From NCBI RefSeq assembly GCF_031954365.1, contig NZ_JAUSVZ010000004.1: a DNA stretch of 64,000 nt, one strand, 5' to 3'. Source of the stretch: Brevibacillus aydinogluensis. Its GTDB lineage: Bacteria; Bacillota; Bacilli; Brevibacillales; Brevibacillaceae. The notes beneath the pieces are model-generated. The model had not been told where the DNA came from. It made no database searches and saw only the letters and a program-made list of their open reading frames with translations. Below are positions 23,448-32,306 of this stretch, piece by piece; position 1 is the first letter of the stretch, and every line of letters starts with the position of its first letter. A program made the translations under genes and the position numbers.

Positions 23448-24307
23448 TGATCGAACGCATGCTGCAGGTACCCACGATTGCCGAACTGCGCCGTTTGGTC
23501 GGCGAAGCGCGCCGGCAGGGGAAACGGATCGGCTTTGTGCCCACCATGGGCTATCTCCATGACGGCCACCTCAGCCTGGTCAAGAAGGCGCGGGAGACGT
23601 GCGATTTTGTCGTGATGAGCATTTTTGTCAACCCGCTGCAATTTGGGCCCAACGAGGATTTTGATCGCTATCCGCGCGATCTGGAACGGGACCGTGAACT
23701 GGCCCGGTCTGCCGGAGTTGACCTCCTGTTCACCCCGAGCGTGGAGGAAATGTACCCGCGTCAGGTGTTGACGACCGTCTCCGTGGCGCAGGTGTCCGAG
23801 CCGCTGTGCGGACAATCCCGTCCAGGTCACTTTGACGGCGTAGCGACTGTCGTGTTGAAGCTGTTTCAGATCGTCCAGCCGGATGCCGCCTTTTTTGGAC
23901 AAAAGGACGCCCAGCAGCTAGCCGTCATCAGCCAGATGGTGGAGGATTTGTCTGTTCCGGTGCAGATCGTGCCCTGCCCGATCGTGCGCGAACCGGACGG
24001 ATTGGCGATGAGCTCGCGCAACGTCTATCTCAGCCCGGAGGAACGGCAGCAGGCCACCGTCCTGTACCGCAGCCTCAAACAGGCGGATGCGTGGCTCAAA
24101 GAGGGCGTTCCGCTTGACGAGATCAAGCAGCGCATGGCGGAGATGATCACGGCCGAGCCGTTGGCCGAGATCGATTACGTCGAGGTGCTGACGTACCCGC
24201 GATTGACGCCAGTGGACACGGCCAGCCCCGGCCAGCAGCTGATATTCGCCCTGGCGGTGCGGTTCGGCCGCACTCGCCTGATCGACAACATGCTCGTAAC
24301 CGTATAG
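23447..24307 (+). CDS. panC: Pantothenate synthetase
   Basis: A 286-residue pantoate--beta-alanine ligase, which condenses pantoate with beta-alanine using ATP via pantoyl-adenylate. The nucleotide-binding PTMGYLHDGHLSLV motif (HIGH-like) is near residues 30-43, FVNPLQFGPNEDFDRYPR near 60, FFGQKDAQQLAVI near 148 and the KMSKS-like LAMSSRNVYLS near 186. ATG 23447 shares its A with the panB stop codon and follows GGAGAAGGAG; a GTG one codon earlier is possible. Length matches B. subtilis PanC exactly. Confidence 0.96.
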   Translation: MIERMLQVPTIAELRRLVGEARRQGKRIGFVPTMGYLHDGHLSLVKKARETCDFVVMSIFVNPLQFGPNEDFDRYPRDLERDRELARSAGVDLLFTPSVEEMYPRQVLTTVSVAQVSEPLCGQSRPGHFDGVATVVLKLFQIVQPDAAFFGQKDAQQLAVISQMVEDLSVPVQIVPCPIVREPDGLAMSSRNVYLSPEERQQATVLYRSLKQADAWLKEGVPLDEIKQRMAEMITAEPLAEIDYVEVLTYPRLTPVDTASPGQQLIFALAVRFGRTRLIDNMLVTV

Positions 24308-24339
24308 CGACCACGACAGAAAATAGGGAGGAGACCGCC

Positions 24340-24723
24340 GTGTTTCGCACGATGATGAAAGCAAAAATCCACCGCGCCACCGTCACGGAAGCCAACCTGA
24401 ACTACGTCGGCAGCATCACCATCGACAAGGAAATCCTCGATGCGCTGGACATCCTGCCGAACGAAAAGGTGCAAGTCGTCAACAACAACAACGGCGCGCG
24501 CCTGGAAACCTACGTGATAGAAGGGGAGCCGGGCAGCGGGGTAATCTGCCTGAACGGAGCCGCCGCCCGCCTGGTGCAGCCGGGCGACATCGTCATCATC
24601 ATTTCCTACGCGATGATGTCGGACGAAGAAGCTCGCACCCACAAGCCGCGCGTGGCCATTATGGACGAAAACAACAAAATTGCCCAACTGCTGGCGGAGG
24701 AAGTGCACGCGACCGTCTATTGA
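24340..24723 (+). CDS. panD: Aspartate 1-decarboxylase precursor
   Basis: A 127-residue pyruvoyl-dependent enzyme that makes beta-alanine from aspartate. The self-processing site is Gly24-Ser25 in YVGSITID, where Ser25 becomes the pyruvoyl group of the alpha chain. QVVNNNNGARLETY and the GSGVICLNGAAARL segment are conserved. GTG 24340 gives the standard length and follows AGGGAGGAG. It completes panBCD. The operon ends at a long hairpin that also carries the ribosome-binding site of the next gene. Confidence 0.96.
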   Translation: MFRTMMKAKIHRATVTEANLNYVGSITIDKEILDALDILPNEKVQVVNNNNGARLETYVIEGEPGSGVICLNGAAARLVQPGDIVIIISYAMMSDEEARTHKPRVAIMDENNKIAQLLAEEVHATVY

Positions 24724-24745
24724 CGGAAGCGGTAGGCCTGCATAG

Positions 24746-24802
24746 AGCCACCTGCCTTGTGAGACAATGAGACTACTCACGCCACAAGGGGGTGGCTTTT
24801 TT
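24746..24802 (+). terminator. Terminator of panBCD overlapping the next ribosome-binding site
   Basis: AGCCACC (24746-24752) pairs with GGTGGCT (24791-24797), and CCTTGTG (24755-24761) with CACAAGG (24783-24789), followed by TTTTTT up to the start codon at 24803. The 3' arms form the only Shine-Dalgarno-like stretch (AAGGGGGTGG) of the TPR gene. Confidence 0.8.
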
Positions 24803-26356
24803 ATGAAGCTGGAAGAATGGTTCTCTGCGCTGCGTTCCAAAGCGGAGACAATCGAACGGAAGTGGCCGACGGCGTCCCAGGATGAAAAGCTCCGGCTCGC
24901 CGAAGAGTTGTTTGAACTGCGCCAGGTGAGTGATCGGGTAGTCGATCTGTGGCTGCAGTTTGAGGAAAAGCTGTCCATTGCGATTCGCCATATCAAGCAG
25001 CTGGAGGGAGAATACCCGCAATTGGAGGGTGAGTATCCGTCTGCTGATGCAAGTCAACCGGGCGCAGCCGCGCCGGCGATGGAAACTACGGACGTCAACG
25101 CATCGTCGGGGACACAACATGACGATGTCAGCAGCACGGCCGCCGTAAACCTGGAAACGTTCCCGGCAGATGTGGCCGGTCGTCCCTTTGAGCACATGTA
25201 CCGCAAAGGCGAAGGGTTTTATCAGCTTCGCCTCTATCAGGACGCCCGACAGTGCTTTGCCGAACTGCTCAAGGAATCGCCGGACTGGGAGAGCGGTCGG
25301 CTGTATTACGCCTACAGCCTGTTGTTTTCCGAGGCGAGAGAGGAAGCGCTCCGGGAATTCCGCCTGCTCAGCCGCTCAGCCCAATCGCCGGTGGTGGCGG
25401 CGATCAGCTACAATGCGATCGGCTGCATGCTGGCGGAAGAACGGCAGTGGCTGGAGGCGGCACAAGCCTTCAAGACGGCGCTCGAACACCATCCGGAACA
25501 GCGGGAGGCGCGGTTTAACCTGGCGCTCTGCTACCTGCAGGACGACGATGTGCAGGAGGCGCTGGAGACGATCGAATCGCTGCTTCACGAGGGGGATTCT
25601 GACTGGGAAGCGCAATTGCTCTGGTTGAGGGCGGCCCGCATCCTGCAGGCGCGTGACGAGTCGGCGCAGCCGCTGCCTCCGGACTTGCTGAAACTGCCGA
25701 CGCGCAAGCTGGACAGCGAGACACTGCGGGAGATGGCCAGCCTCTATGAATCGTTGGGCAACTATCACCGCGCCCAGGTGTGCTACCACTTTTTGGTAGA
25801 GCGATTTCCTCGCGAAGGGTGGGCGTGGCACGGATTGGCCTGGAACACCTGGTTAATCGCCGGCACGCGGCGGGCGCTGACCCTGATGAAAAAAGCGATC
25901 AGCCTAGCGCCGGACAATCCCGACTTTACCTTCAGCTACGGCTGGATGCTGCTGTTTGACGGCCGGGTGGACGACGCGCTGGCGACGTTTCGCTCGATCC
26001 TAAGCAAGCAGCGGGATCACCGGCTGGCCCAGTCCGGACTGATCACCGCATACGAGCGGCTGGGGGACACGCTGACAGCCAAGCGATTGGCCGCGCCGTT
26101 TACCGAGGACGGTGATCCGTATATTCGTTCGCTCGGGTATTACCATCTCGGCCGGATTGCCGTTGCAGAGGAGAATTGGCGGCTGGCGGAGCACTATTTT
26201 CGACGGGTGCTTCCCCACAGCGGCCACTTTCAGGAAATTCCGCTTTACCTGCAGTTGTGCGCCGCCAAACTTGGGGGACCGACGGCCGCCAGCGAGCTTT
26301 TGCAGCCGGAGACAGTGACCGGAGCAGGAATATGTACGGACGCTGCCGAATGCTAG
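24803..26356 (+). CDS. Large tetratricopeptide repeat protein
   Basis: A 517-residue soluble protein. The N-terminal ~70 residues look helical and possibly coiled. A low-complexity linker follows at about 75-125 (repeated EGEYPQLEGEYPS, then Ala/Thr/Ser-rich sequence), and then a long series of TPR-like helix pairs from about 135 to the end (for example YQDARQCFAELLKESPDW, WLEAAQAFKTALEHHPEQ, YHRAQVCYHFLVERFP). It is probably a scaffold or adaptor; the partner is unknown. ATG 24803 is immediately behind the panBCD terminator, whose stem hides its ribosome-binding site. The frame upstream to 24767 has no better start. dinG begins 46 bases after its stop. Confidence 0.8.
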   Translation: MKLEEWFSALRSKAETIERKWPTASQDEKLRLAEELFELRQVSDRVVDLWLQFEEKLSIAIRHIKQLEGEYPQLEGEYPSADASQPGAAAPAMETTDVNASSGTQHDDVSSTAAVNLETFPADVAGRPFEHMYRKGEGFYQLRLYQDARQCFAELLKESPDWESGRLYYAYSLLFSEAREEALREFRLLSRSAQSPVVAAISYNAIGCMLAEERQWLEAAQAFKTALEHHPEQREARFNLALCYLQDDDVQEALETIESLLHEGDSDWEAQLLWLRAARILQARDESAQPLPPDLLKLPTRKLDSETLREMASLYESLGNYHRAQVCYHFLVERFPREGWAWHGLAWNTWLIAGTRRALTLMKKAISLAPDNPDFTFSYGWMLLFDGRVDDALATFRSILSKQRDHRLAQSGLITAYERLGDTLTAKRLAAPFTEDGDPYIRSLGYYHLGRIAVAEENWRLAEHYFRRVLPHSGHFQEIPLYLQLCAAKLGGPTAASELLQPETVTGAGICTDAAEC

Positions 26357-26402
26357 GGAAGCGGACGCCCTACTGTCCGCGCACGTACGAGGTGACAAGA
26401 GA

Positions 26403-29285
26403 TTGAATCGTTTTATCGTCGTAGACTTTGAGACAACGGGAAGCCACCCGCGGCAGGGGGACAGCATCATCCAGATTGGCGCCGTCGCCATCGACGACGG
26501 GCAGATAACGGAGAGCTACTCCACCCTGATCAATCCCGGGCAGCCGATCCCGCCGTTTATTACGCAGTTGACCGGCATCACAGACGACATGGTGGCAGAT
26601 GCCCCCTCGCTGGAGGAAGCGCTCCCCAGGTTCCTGCGCATGCTGGAGGGGCGGGCTTTTGTCGCTCACAATGCCGCATTTGACCTGCAATTTTTGCAAG
26701 AAGCCCTGCTGAGCCAGGGCTATTATACGTTTGACGGATATGTGCTGGACACGGTGGAATTGTCCCGCTTTTTGATGCCGATGCAAAACAGCTACCGCCT
26801 GGGGGAATTGGCCGATGACCTGCAGATCGAACACGACCGTCCGCATCAGGCGGACAGCGACGCGTTGGCGACGGCCAGGCTGTTTTTGCATCTGTTGGAC
26901 ATCCTGCGCCAACTTCCGTTGGTGACGGTGCAGCGGCTGCAAATGCTCGTTTCGTCGTTTCGCACTGACATCGACGTGCTGCTGCGCCACATTGAGATGG
27001 AAAAGCTGGCGGAGGTGCCGCTTTTGGATGAATCCGGCACCAGGGCAGACGAGTCAAAGCTGTGGGACGTGTACCGCCAGCTTGCCCTGCGCAAACGGGA
27101 CGGACGTGCCAAGGTGCCGCTTGCCCGGTCCGACGCGCCGACAAAACCGTTTGCCGAGTTGCTGGAGCAGATGCTGGATGAACAGGCGGCGCTGGGGCGC
27201 AACCTGCCTGGCTATCAGCGGCGGGAAGCGCAGGAAGCGATGATGCGCGCGATCCATGACGCGATGAGCGATGGTGCCCATCTGCTGGTGGAAGCGGGGA
27301 CCGGGACCGGCAAATCGCTCGCCTACCTGCTGCCCAGCATCGTGTGGGCCAAACAGAATCGTGAACCCGTGGTGATCAGCACGCACACCATCCACCTGCA
27401 GGAGCAGTTGTTTCATAAGGACATCCCTGCACTGAAACAATCGCTGCCGTTTGACTTTGAGGCGGCCACGCTGAAGGGGCGGGGCAATTATCTCTGCTTG
27501 CGCAAGTTTGAACAAAGCCTGGAGGAACCCGTGGAGGGAAACAGTCAGGAACTGCGCCTGGTTAAAGGGCAAATGCTCATCTGGCTGACCCAGACGGAAA
27601 CGGGCGATGTGGAAGAGCTGAGCCTGCCCGCCACCGGACAGTTGTACTGGCAGCAGGTGAACAGCGATGCCGCTTCCTGCCTGCACAGAAACTGCCCGTG
27701 GTTCAGCCGCTGCTACTATTTCCAGGCCCGGGAGCGGGCGCGGGACGCGGACATCCTGATCGTCAACCACGCGCTTTTAATCAGCGATTTGCAGGCAGAC
27801 AGCCGGATCCTGCCGCCGTATGAGACGGCAGTAATCGACGAGGCGCACCATCTGGAAGAGATCGCTACCGCTCATCTCGGCAAGCAGTTGTCCACAGCAG
27901 GAATGATGTTCCTCCTGGATCGGGCGGCAACGGAAGAAGGCAGCCTTGTGCGCCGCTTCACCGCCGAACTGCTGGATTGGCAGGCGGATGAGGGGGGCAG
28001 AGTCGCGGAGATCCTGGAAGAGATGGACGGGCTGTTCCCCGCGCTGCGCGAAAAGGCGTTGCAGTTGACTCAGCTGCTGTACAAATGGGCGGCGGATCGG
28101 GGAGAGGAGACGACCGATACCGGGCATGAAACCGTGCGGTACCGCAAGGAGTCGTTTTCCGGCCGACACGAGCGGATTCGCAGAGCGGCGCGCCGGGTGA
28201 TCGATGCCCTCACGTCGTACACCGCTTTGATCGACCGCCTGCTTGCGTGCATCCCCGCCGACGAAAAACCGCCGTATGAGCTGCGCAGCCTCAGGACGGA
28301 CGTGTCAGGCCTGGTGGACGAACTTCAGGAAGCGGCCGAACTGCTTCACTTTTTTTTGCTGGAACCGGACACGGCGTACGTCTGCTGGATGGAAGTGGAG
28401 GCCCGCACTCCGCGCAAGCACGTCTATCTGCACGCTGCACCGCTAAACGTCGCCGATGTGCTTGCCCATCCGCTGTTTGCCGCAAAACGCAGTCTGATTC
28501 TCACCTCGGCCACCTTGACGGTGAAGAACAGCTTTACCTACATGATCGAGCGGTTTGGCCTGGACCGGCTGCCGGAGGAGAAGGTCCGCACCCTGACCCT
28601 GCCCTCCCCGTTTGCCTATGAGGAACAGGGACTGCTGTTCATCCCTTCTGATTTTCCCACCCCGGGAAAAGAAAGCGACGAACACTACATGGAAGCAGTC
28701 GTGCAGGGCTGCCTGGACGTGATCCGCGCCGCCGGTGGTCGAACACTGATCCTGTTTACGTCTCACTCGATGCTCCGCCAGGTATACCAGATGATGAAGG
28801 AGCAGTTGACGGACGAGCCATACACCCTGCTTGGCCACGGCATTGACAGCAGCAACCGCAGCAAGCTGGTCCGGCTGTTCCAACAGCTGGAACATAGCGT
28901 GCTGCTGGGGACCAGCAGCTTTTGGGAAGGCGTGGACATCCCCGGCGAAGCGCTCAGCTGCCTGGTCATCGTGCGGCTTCCCTTTACGCCGCCCAACCAC
29001 CCTGTATATCAGGGGAGAGCGGAGCAGTTGAAAGCAGTCGGGAAAAACGCCTTCATGTCGCTGGCTCTGCCGCAGGCGGTGATCCAGTTCAAACAGGGCG
29101 TCGGCCGGCTGATCCGGCATCATTTGGATCGCGGCGTCGTGGTCGTGTTTGACGCACGCATCATCGAGTCACGCTACGGCCGGGCGTTTTTGCAATCCCT
29201 GCCGCCGTTTCAGGTGCAGACGGGCACCTGGCCGGAGCTCCGTGAACGGATCGGTCCGTTTCTGGCCCAAGAGACCGGCACGTAA
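26403..29285 (+). CDS. dinG: DinG-family ATP-dependent helicase with N-terminal 3'-5' exonuclease domain
   Basis: A 960-residue fusion. The N-terminal DnaQ-like exonuclease has VVDFETTG (D8, E10), HNAAFDLQFL near 89-98 and HQADSDALAT near 149, the DEDDh set. The XPD/DinG-type SF2 helicase follows, with Walker A EAGTGTGKS near 297, DEAHHLEE near 479 and motif VI-like QGVGRLIRH near 900. Four cysteines, C365, C426, C431 and C437, have the C-x4-C-x5-C spacing of the iron-sulfur cluster of E. coli DinG. TTG 26403 is the start, behind GAGGTGAC. The probable role is DNA repair and unwinding of R-loops or structured DNA; the gene position matches B. subtilis dinG. Confidence 0.94.
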   Translation: MNRFIVVDFETTGSHPRQGDSIIQIGAVAIDDGQITESYSTLINPGQPIPPFITQLTGITDDMVADAPSLEEALPRFLRMLEGRAFVAHNAAFDLQFLQEALLSQGYYTFDGYVLDTVELSRFLMPMQNSYRLGELADDLQIEHDRPHQADSDALATARLFLHLLDILRQLPLVTVQRLQMLVSSFRTDIDVLLRHIEMEKLAEVPLLDESGTRADESKLWDVYRQLALRKRDGRAKVPLARSDAPTKPFAELLEQMLDEQAALGRNLPGYQRREAQEAMMRAIHDAMSDGAHLLVEAGTGTGKSLAYLLPSIVWAKQNREPVVISTHTIHLQEQLFHKDIPALKQSLPFDFEAATLKGRGNYLCLRKFEQSLEEPVEGNSQELRLVKGQMLIWLTQTETGDVEELSLPATGQLYWQQVNSDAASCLHRNCPWFSRCYYFQARERARDADILIVNHALLISDLQADSRILPPYETAVIDEAHHLEEIATAHLGKQLSTAGMMFLLDRAATEEGSLVRRFTAELLDWQADEGGRVAEILEEMDGLFPALREKALQLTQLLYKWAADRGEETTDTGHETVRYRKESFSGRHERIRRAARRVIDALTSYTALIDRLLACIPADEKPPYELRSLRTDVSGLVDELQEAAELLHFFLLEPDTAYVCWMEVEARTPRKHVYLHAAPLNVADVLAHPLFAAKRSLILTSATLTVKNSFTYMIERFGLDRLPEEKVRTLTLPSPFAYEEQGLLFIPSDFPTPGKESDEHYMEAVVQGCLDVIRAAGGRTLILFTSHSMLRQVYQMMKEQLTDEPYTLLGHGIDSSNRSKLVRLFQQLEHSVLLGTSSFWEGVDIPGEALSCLVIVRLPFTPPNHPVYQGRAEQLKAVGKNAFMSLALPQAVIQFKQGVGRLIRHHLDRGVVVVFDARIIESRYGRAFLQSLPPFQVQTGTWPELRERIGPFLAQETGT

Positions 29286-29375
29286 CGAAAGTCGTTGAGC
29301 GCCGGTCTGCATGCAATCCTGGCGAGGCTCATAAAATGAAGCAATAGTCTCGCAGGGATTTAGGTGATAGAATAA

Positions 29376-30269
29376 ATGCTGGGGATTACGCGTAAGGCTT
29401 GTTGGCTGCTGCTGTGCGTCGTGCTGTTCGCCGGCTGTTCGATCGACAGTCATTTGCAGAACGCGGTGAAGGTGGAGGACCCCTACGCCAGCGACGACGA
29501 ACGCGAATTTGTCGGGCTGGTGATCCACTTTCTCGCCCTGCCGCATGGCGAGAGCACGCTGATCCGACTGCCAAGCGGAAAGACCATGCTGGTCGACACG
29601 GGAAGCGCGGAAGACTGGCCCGTCTTGTTTGGCTTGTTGTCCGAGCAAAAACTGACGCGGCTGGACTACGTCGTCGTGACCAACGATCAGCCGGAACAAG
29701 CGGGAGGCTTTGCCTTTCTCAGCGACCGGCTGCTGGTGGATACGGTCATTCTGCCCCGTCTGATCGAGCCGTCGATTCGCGGGTTTGTCCCGCTCAAAGG
29801 GGACAAGAAGCTGTTGCCCGTCGCGGACGGCGACGCGATCAGACTGGACAACGACGTGGTGTTGGACGTGCTTCATCCCAGCGAACCGCTGTTTTTGTCT
29901 CCGCAGGACAATTCCCTGGTATTCCGGCTGCGACACGGCCAGCTTCGCTTTCTCTTCGCCAGCGCCATCAATGAAAAGGCGGAAGAGCGCCTATTGGAGC
30001 AGTACGGCGGGCAGTTGAAGGCGGAAGTGCTGAAGGTGGCCGACCAGGGGAGAAATCAGGCCTCTTCCCAGCCGTTTCTCTCCAAGGTGGACCCGCAGGT
30101 GGCAGTCATTCTGACCGGCAAGTCCCGAAACGAGCTGAAAGACAGCCAGGAGGAAGTGCTGGAACGACTGGGCGAATCATGGGCGGAGACCTTCATCACC
30201 AGCCAGCACGGCACGATCACGATTCTGTCCAACGGCCGCGATTACCGTGTCGTCAAGCGAAAAACGTAA
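29376..30269 (+). CDS. Metallo-beta-lactamase-fold lipoprotein with degenerate active site
   Basis: A 297-residue protein with a lipoprotein signal peptide (lipobox LFAGC, lipidated C21) followed by a domain like the extracellular metallo-beta-lactamase part of ComEC: IHFLALPHGESTLIRLPSGKTML, VDTGSAEDWPVLF, LDYVVVTNDQPEQAGG, LDVLHPSEP and LVFRLRHGQLRFLFASAI. The metal motif of active homologues, HxxxDH after VVVT/S, reads T102-NDQPEQAGG here, so the histidines and the aspartate partner are missing. The fold may be kept for binding, or the protein may be inactive. ATG 29376 follows TAGGTGAT. It precedes rex by 17 bases, so the two may be co-transcribed. Confidence 0.8.
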   Translation: MLGITRKACWLLLCVVLFAGCSIDSHLQNAVKVEDPYASDDEREFVGLVIHFLALPHGESTLIRLPSGKTMLVDTGSAEDWPVLFGLLSEQKLTRLDYVVVTNDQPEQAGGFAFLSDRLLVDTVILPRLIEPSIRGFVPLKGDKKLLPVADGDAIRLDNDVVLDVLHPSEPLFLSPQDNSLVFRLRHGQLRFLFASAINEKAEERLLEQYGGQLKAEVLKVADQGRNQASSQPFLSKVDPQVAVILTGKSRNELKDSQEEVLERLGESWAETFITSQHGTITILSNGRDYRVVKRKT

Positions 30270-30286
30270 GGAGGGAGGACCGTACG

Positions 30287-30910
30287 GTGGCCAAAAGTGA
30301 AAAAATTTCAGAAGCGGTTGTTCGCCGTTTGCCGATCTATCTGCGCTATTTGAGCTATCTGCAGCAAGTGGGCGTGACGACGGTATCCTCCCAGCAGATG
30401 GGCAAAAATCTGGACATCAACCCCGCCCAAATCCGCAAAGATTTAGCCGCGTTCGGCGATTTCGGCAAAAAAGGCATCGGCTATGACGTCAACTACCTGG
30501 TGGAAAAAATCCGCCAGATTCTCAAACTGGATCAGGAAATCCGCGTCGCGCTCGTCGGCGCCGGCCATCTCGGCCATGCCATCAGCAATTACAATGCGTT
30601 CCTGAAGGATCAGATACGGATCGCGGCGATTTTTGACAGCGATCCGGCCAAGCAGGGCAAGCAGATCGCAGGGATCACGATCCAGCCGTTGGAAGAGCTG
30701 AAAGAGACGGTGAAGGAGCGTCACATTCGCCTGGCGATCATTACGGTCCCGGCTGCCGCCGCACAATCAGTGGCCGATCTCTTGATCGAGGCGGGGATCG
30801 AAGGCATTCTCAACTTCGCGCCGACGACCATTCGGACGGAGAAAGAGGTGCGCATCCACTATGCGGATGTGACGTCCAGTCTGCAAAGCCTGGCTTATTA
30901 TCTAACGTAA
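30287..30910 (+). CDS. rex: Redox-sensing transcriptional repressor Rex
   Basis: A 207-residue NADH/NAD+ sensor that represses fermentation and respiration genes. The N-terminal winged helix includes VSSQQMGKNLDINPAQIRKDLA, with the recognition helix about residues 31-52. The Rossmann domain begins RVALVGAGHLGHAISNY near 86-102, and the domain-swapped C-terminal helix closes the protein. GTG 30287 follows AAGGAGGGAGG; the longer frame from 30179 lies inside the preceding gene. Rex usually acts on genes with TTGTGA-type palindromes; I saw no clear Rex box in this window. Confidence 0.95.
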   Translation: MAKSEKISEAVVRRLPIYLRYLSYLQQVGVTTVSSQQMGKNLDINPAQIRKDLAAFGDFGKKGIGYDVNYLVEKIRQILKLDQEIRVALVGAGHLGHAISNYNAFLKDQIRIAAIFDSDPAKQGKQIAGITIQPLEELKETVKERHIRLAIITVPAAAAQSVADLLIEAGIEGILNFAPTTIRTEKEVRIHYADVTSSLQSLAYYLT

Positions 30911-30925
30911 GAACGGAGTGGTACG

Positions 30926-32224
30926 ATGAAACAGACGATCTTGACTCACGCCACCGTGATCACCGTAAACGAACAGAACGAAGTGATTCATGATGGGGCC
31001 GTCGCGTTTGCCGGCAGCACGATTACGTACGTTGGGCCGACGCCTGAGGATGTGTCCGGCTACGACGAGGTGATCGACCTGAAGGGCAACTACGTCCTGC
31101 CGGGCCTGATCAACACGCACGGCCATGCGGGCATGTCGCTGTTGCGCGGATACTCAGACGATCTGCCGCTGCAGCAGTGGCTCGAAGACAAAATGTGGCC
31201 GCTGGAAGCGCAGTTTACCGGCGACCATGTGAAATGGGGCACATACCTGTCGCTGATTGAAATGATTCGCACGGGGACGACAACGTTTGTCGACATGTAC
31301 GACCACATGGACGAAGTGGCGAAAGCTGTGGAAGCAACCGGGATGCGCGCCCGGCTGTGCCGCGGCATGATCGGCCTCTGCTCGGAGGAAGAGCGGGCGG
31401 CAAAACTTGAGGAGGCCACCGATTTTGCCAAAAACTGGCACAATCAGGCGGACGGCCGCATCACCACGATGCTTGCACCCCATGCGCCTTACACCTGCCC
31501 GCCGGAATTTATCATGCAAATTGTGGAACGGGCAGAAGAGCTTGCTTTGCCGATTCACATCCACATGTCGGAAACGAAGTGGGAAGTGGGGCAAAACGAG
31601 CAGGATTATGGCCTTCGTCCGGTCGCCCACCTGGAAAAACTGGGCGTGTTCCGCCGTCCGACGCTGGTAGCACATGCCGTCCATTTGACGGATGAAGAAA
31701 TAGATGTATTGGCAAACTATCAGGTGAAAGTCTCCCACAATGTGGTGAGCAACCTGAAGCTGGCCAGCGGCGTGGCGCCGGTTCCCAAAATGTTGGCGAA
31801 GGGGATCAGCGTTTCGCTGGGTACAGACAGCACCGCCAGCAACAACAACCTGAACCTGTTTGAAGAGTTGAAGCTGGCTGCTATTCTGCACAAGGGAGTG
31901 AGCTACGATCCCGTTGCCGTTCCGGCGGAAGAAGCGCTGCGCATGGCTACCCGCTACGGGGCGGATGGCGTGTTCCAGCCGGATGCGCTGGGGTCGATTG
32001 AGACTGGCAAGCAGGCCGACCTGATCGTCCTGGACAGCCATCAGGCCCATTTCCATCCCGCTCACAACCCGGTCTCCCACGTGGTGTATGCGGCCAATGG
32101 CCGGGACGTGACCGACACGATCGTGGCCGGCCGGTTCCTGATGCGCAACCGCGAGCTGTTGACTGTGGACGAGGAGCGCGTGATTTTTGAAGCAAACCGC
32201 GTGTTCCAAACGCTGAAACGGTAA
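30926..32224 (+). CDS. mtaD: 5-methylthioadenosine/S-adenosylhomocysteine deaminase
   Basis: A 432-residue amidohydrolase of the ATZ/TRZ group. The zinc motif NTHGHAGMSLLRG (about residues 64-76) is intact, followed by PHAPYTC near 189, HMSETKWEV near 212 and GTDSTASNNNLNLFEEL near 294, with the metal-binding aspartate. This set is typical of MtaD, which deaminates methylthioadenosine and S-adenosylhomocysteine in purine/sulfur salvage. Guanine or other adenosine-type deaminase activity cannot be excluded from sequence. ATG 30926 follows GAACGGAG with a short gap to rex. A perfect hairpin follows the stop. Confidence 0.92.
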   Translation: MKQTILTHATVITVNEQNEVIHDGAVAFAGSTITYVGPTPEDVSGYDEVIDLKGNYVLPGLINTHGHAGMSLLRGYSDDLPLQQWLEDKMWPLEAQFTGDHVKWGTYLSLIEMIRTGTTTFVDMYDHMDEVAKAVEATGMRARLCRGMIGLCSEEERAAKLEEATDFAKNWHNQADGRITTMLAPHAPYTCPPEFIMQIVERAEELALPIHIHMSETKWEVGQNEQDYGLRPVAHLEKLGVFRRPTLVAHAVHLTDEEIDVLANYQVKVSHNVVSNLKLASGVAPVPKMLAKGISVSLGTDSTASNNNLNLFEELKLAAILHKGVSYDPVAVPAEEALRMATRYGADGVFQPDALGSIETGKQADLIVLDSHQAHFHPAHNPVSHVVYAANGRDVTDTIVAGRFLMRNRELLTVDEERVIFEANRVFQTLKR

Positions 32225-32227
32225 AAG

Positions 32228-32254
32228 TCTCCTGTCAGGGCAAGTGACAGGAGA
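32228..32254 (-). terminator. Perfect hairpin behind mtaD, with T tract on the minus-strand side
   Basis: TCTCCTGTCA (32228-32237) pairs perfectly with TGACAGGAGA (32245-32254). On the plus strand no T tract follows; on the minus strand the stem is followed by CTTTTACC. It may end transcripts from both sides, better for minus-strand transcription. Confidence 0.65.
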
Positions 32255-32306
32255 AGGGGAGCGTAGGTGTAGGTAAGGGAAGTTTTGTTTGGACGCCATG
32301 CCACGC

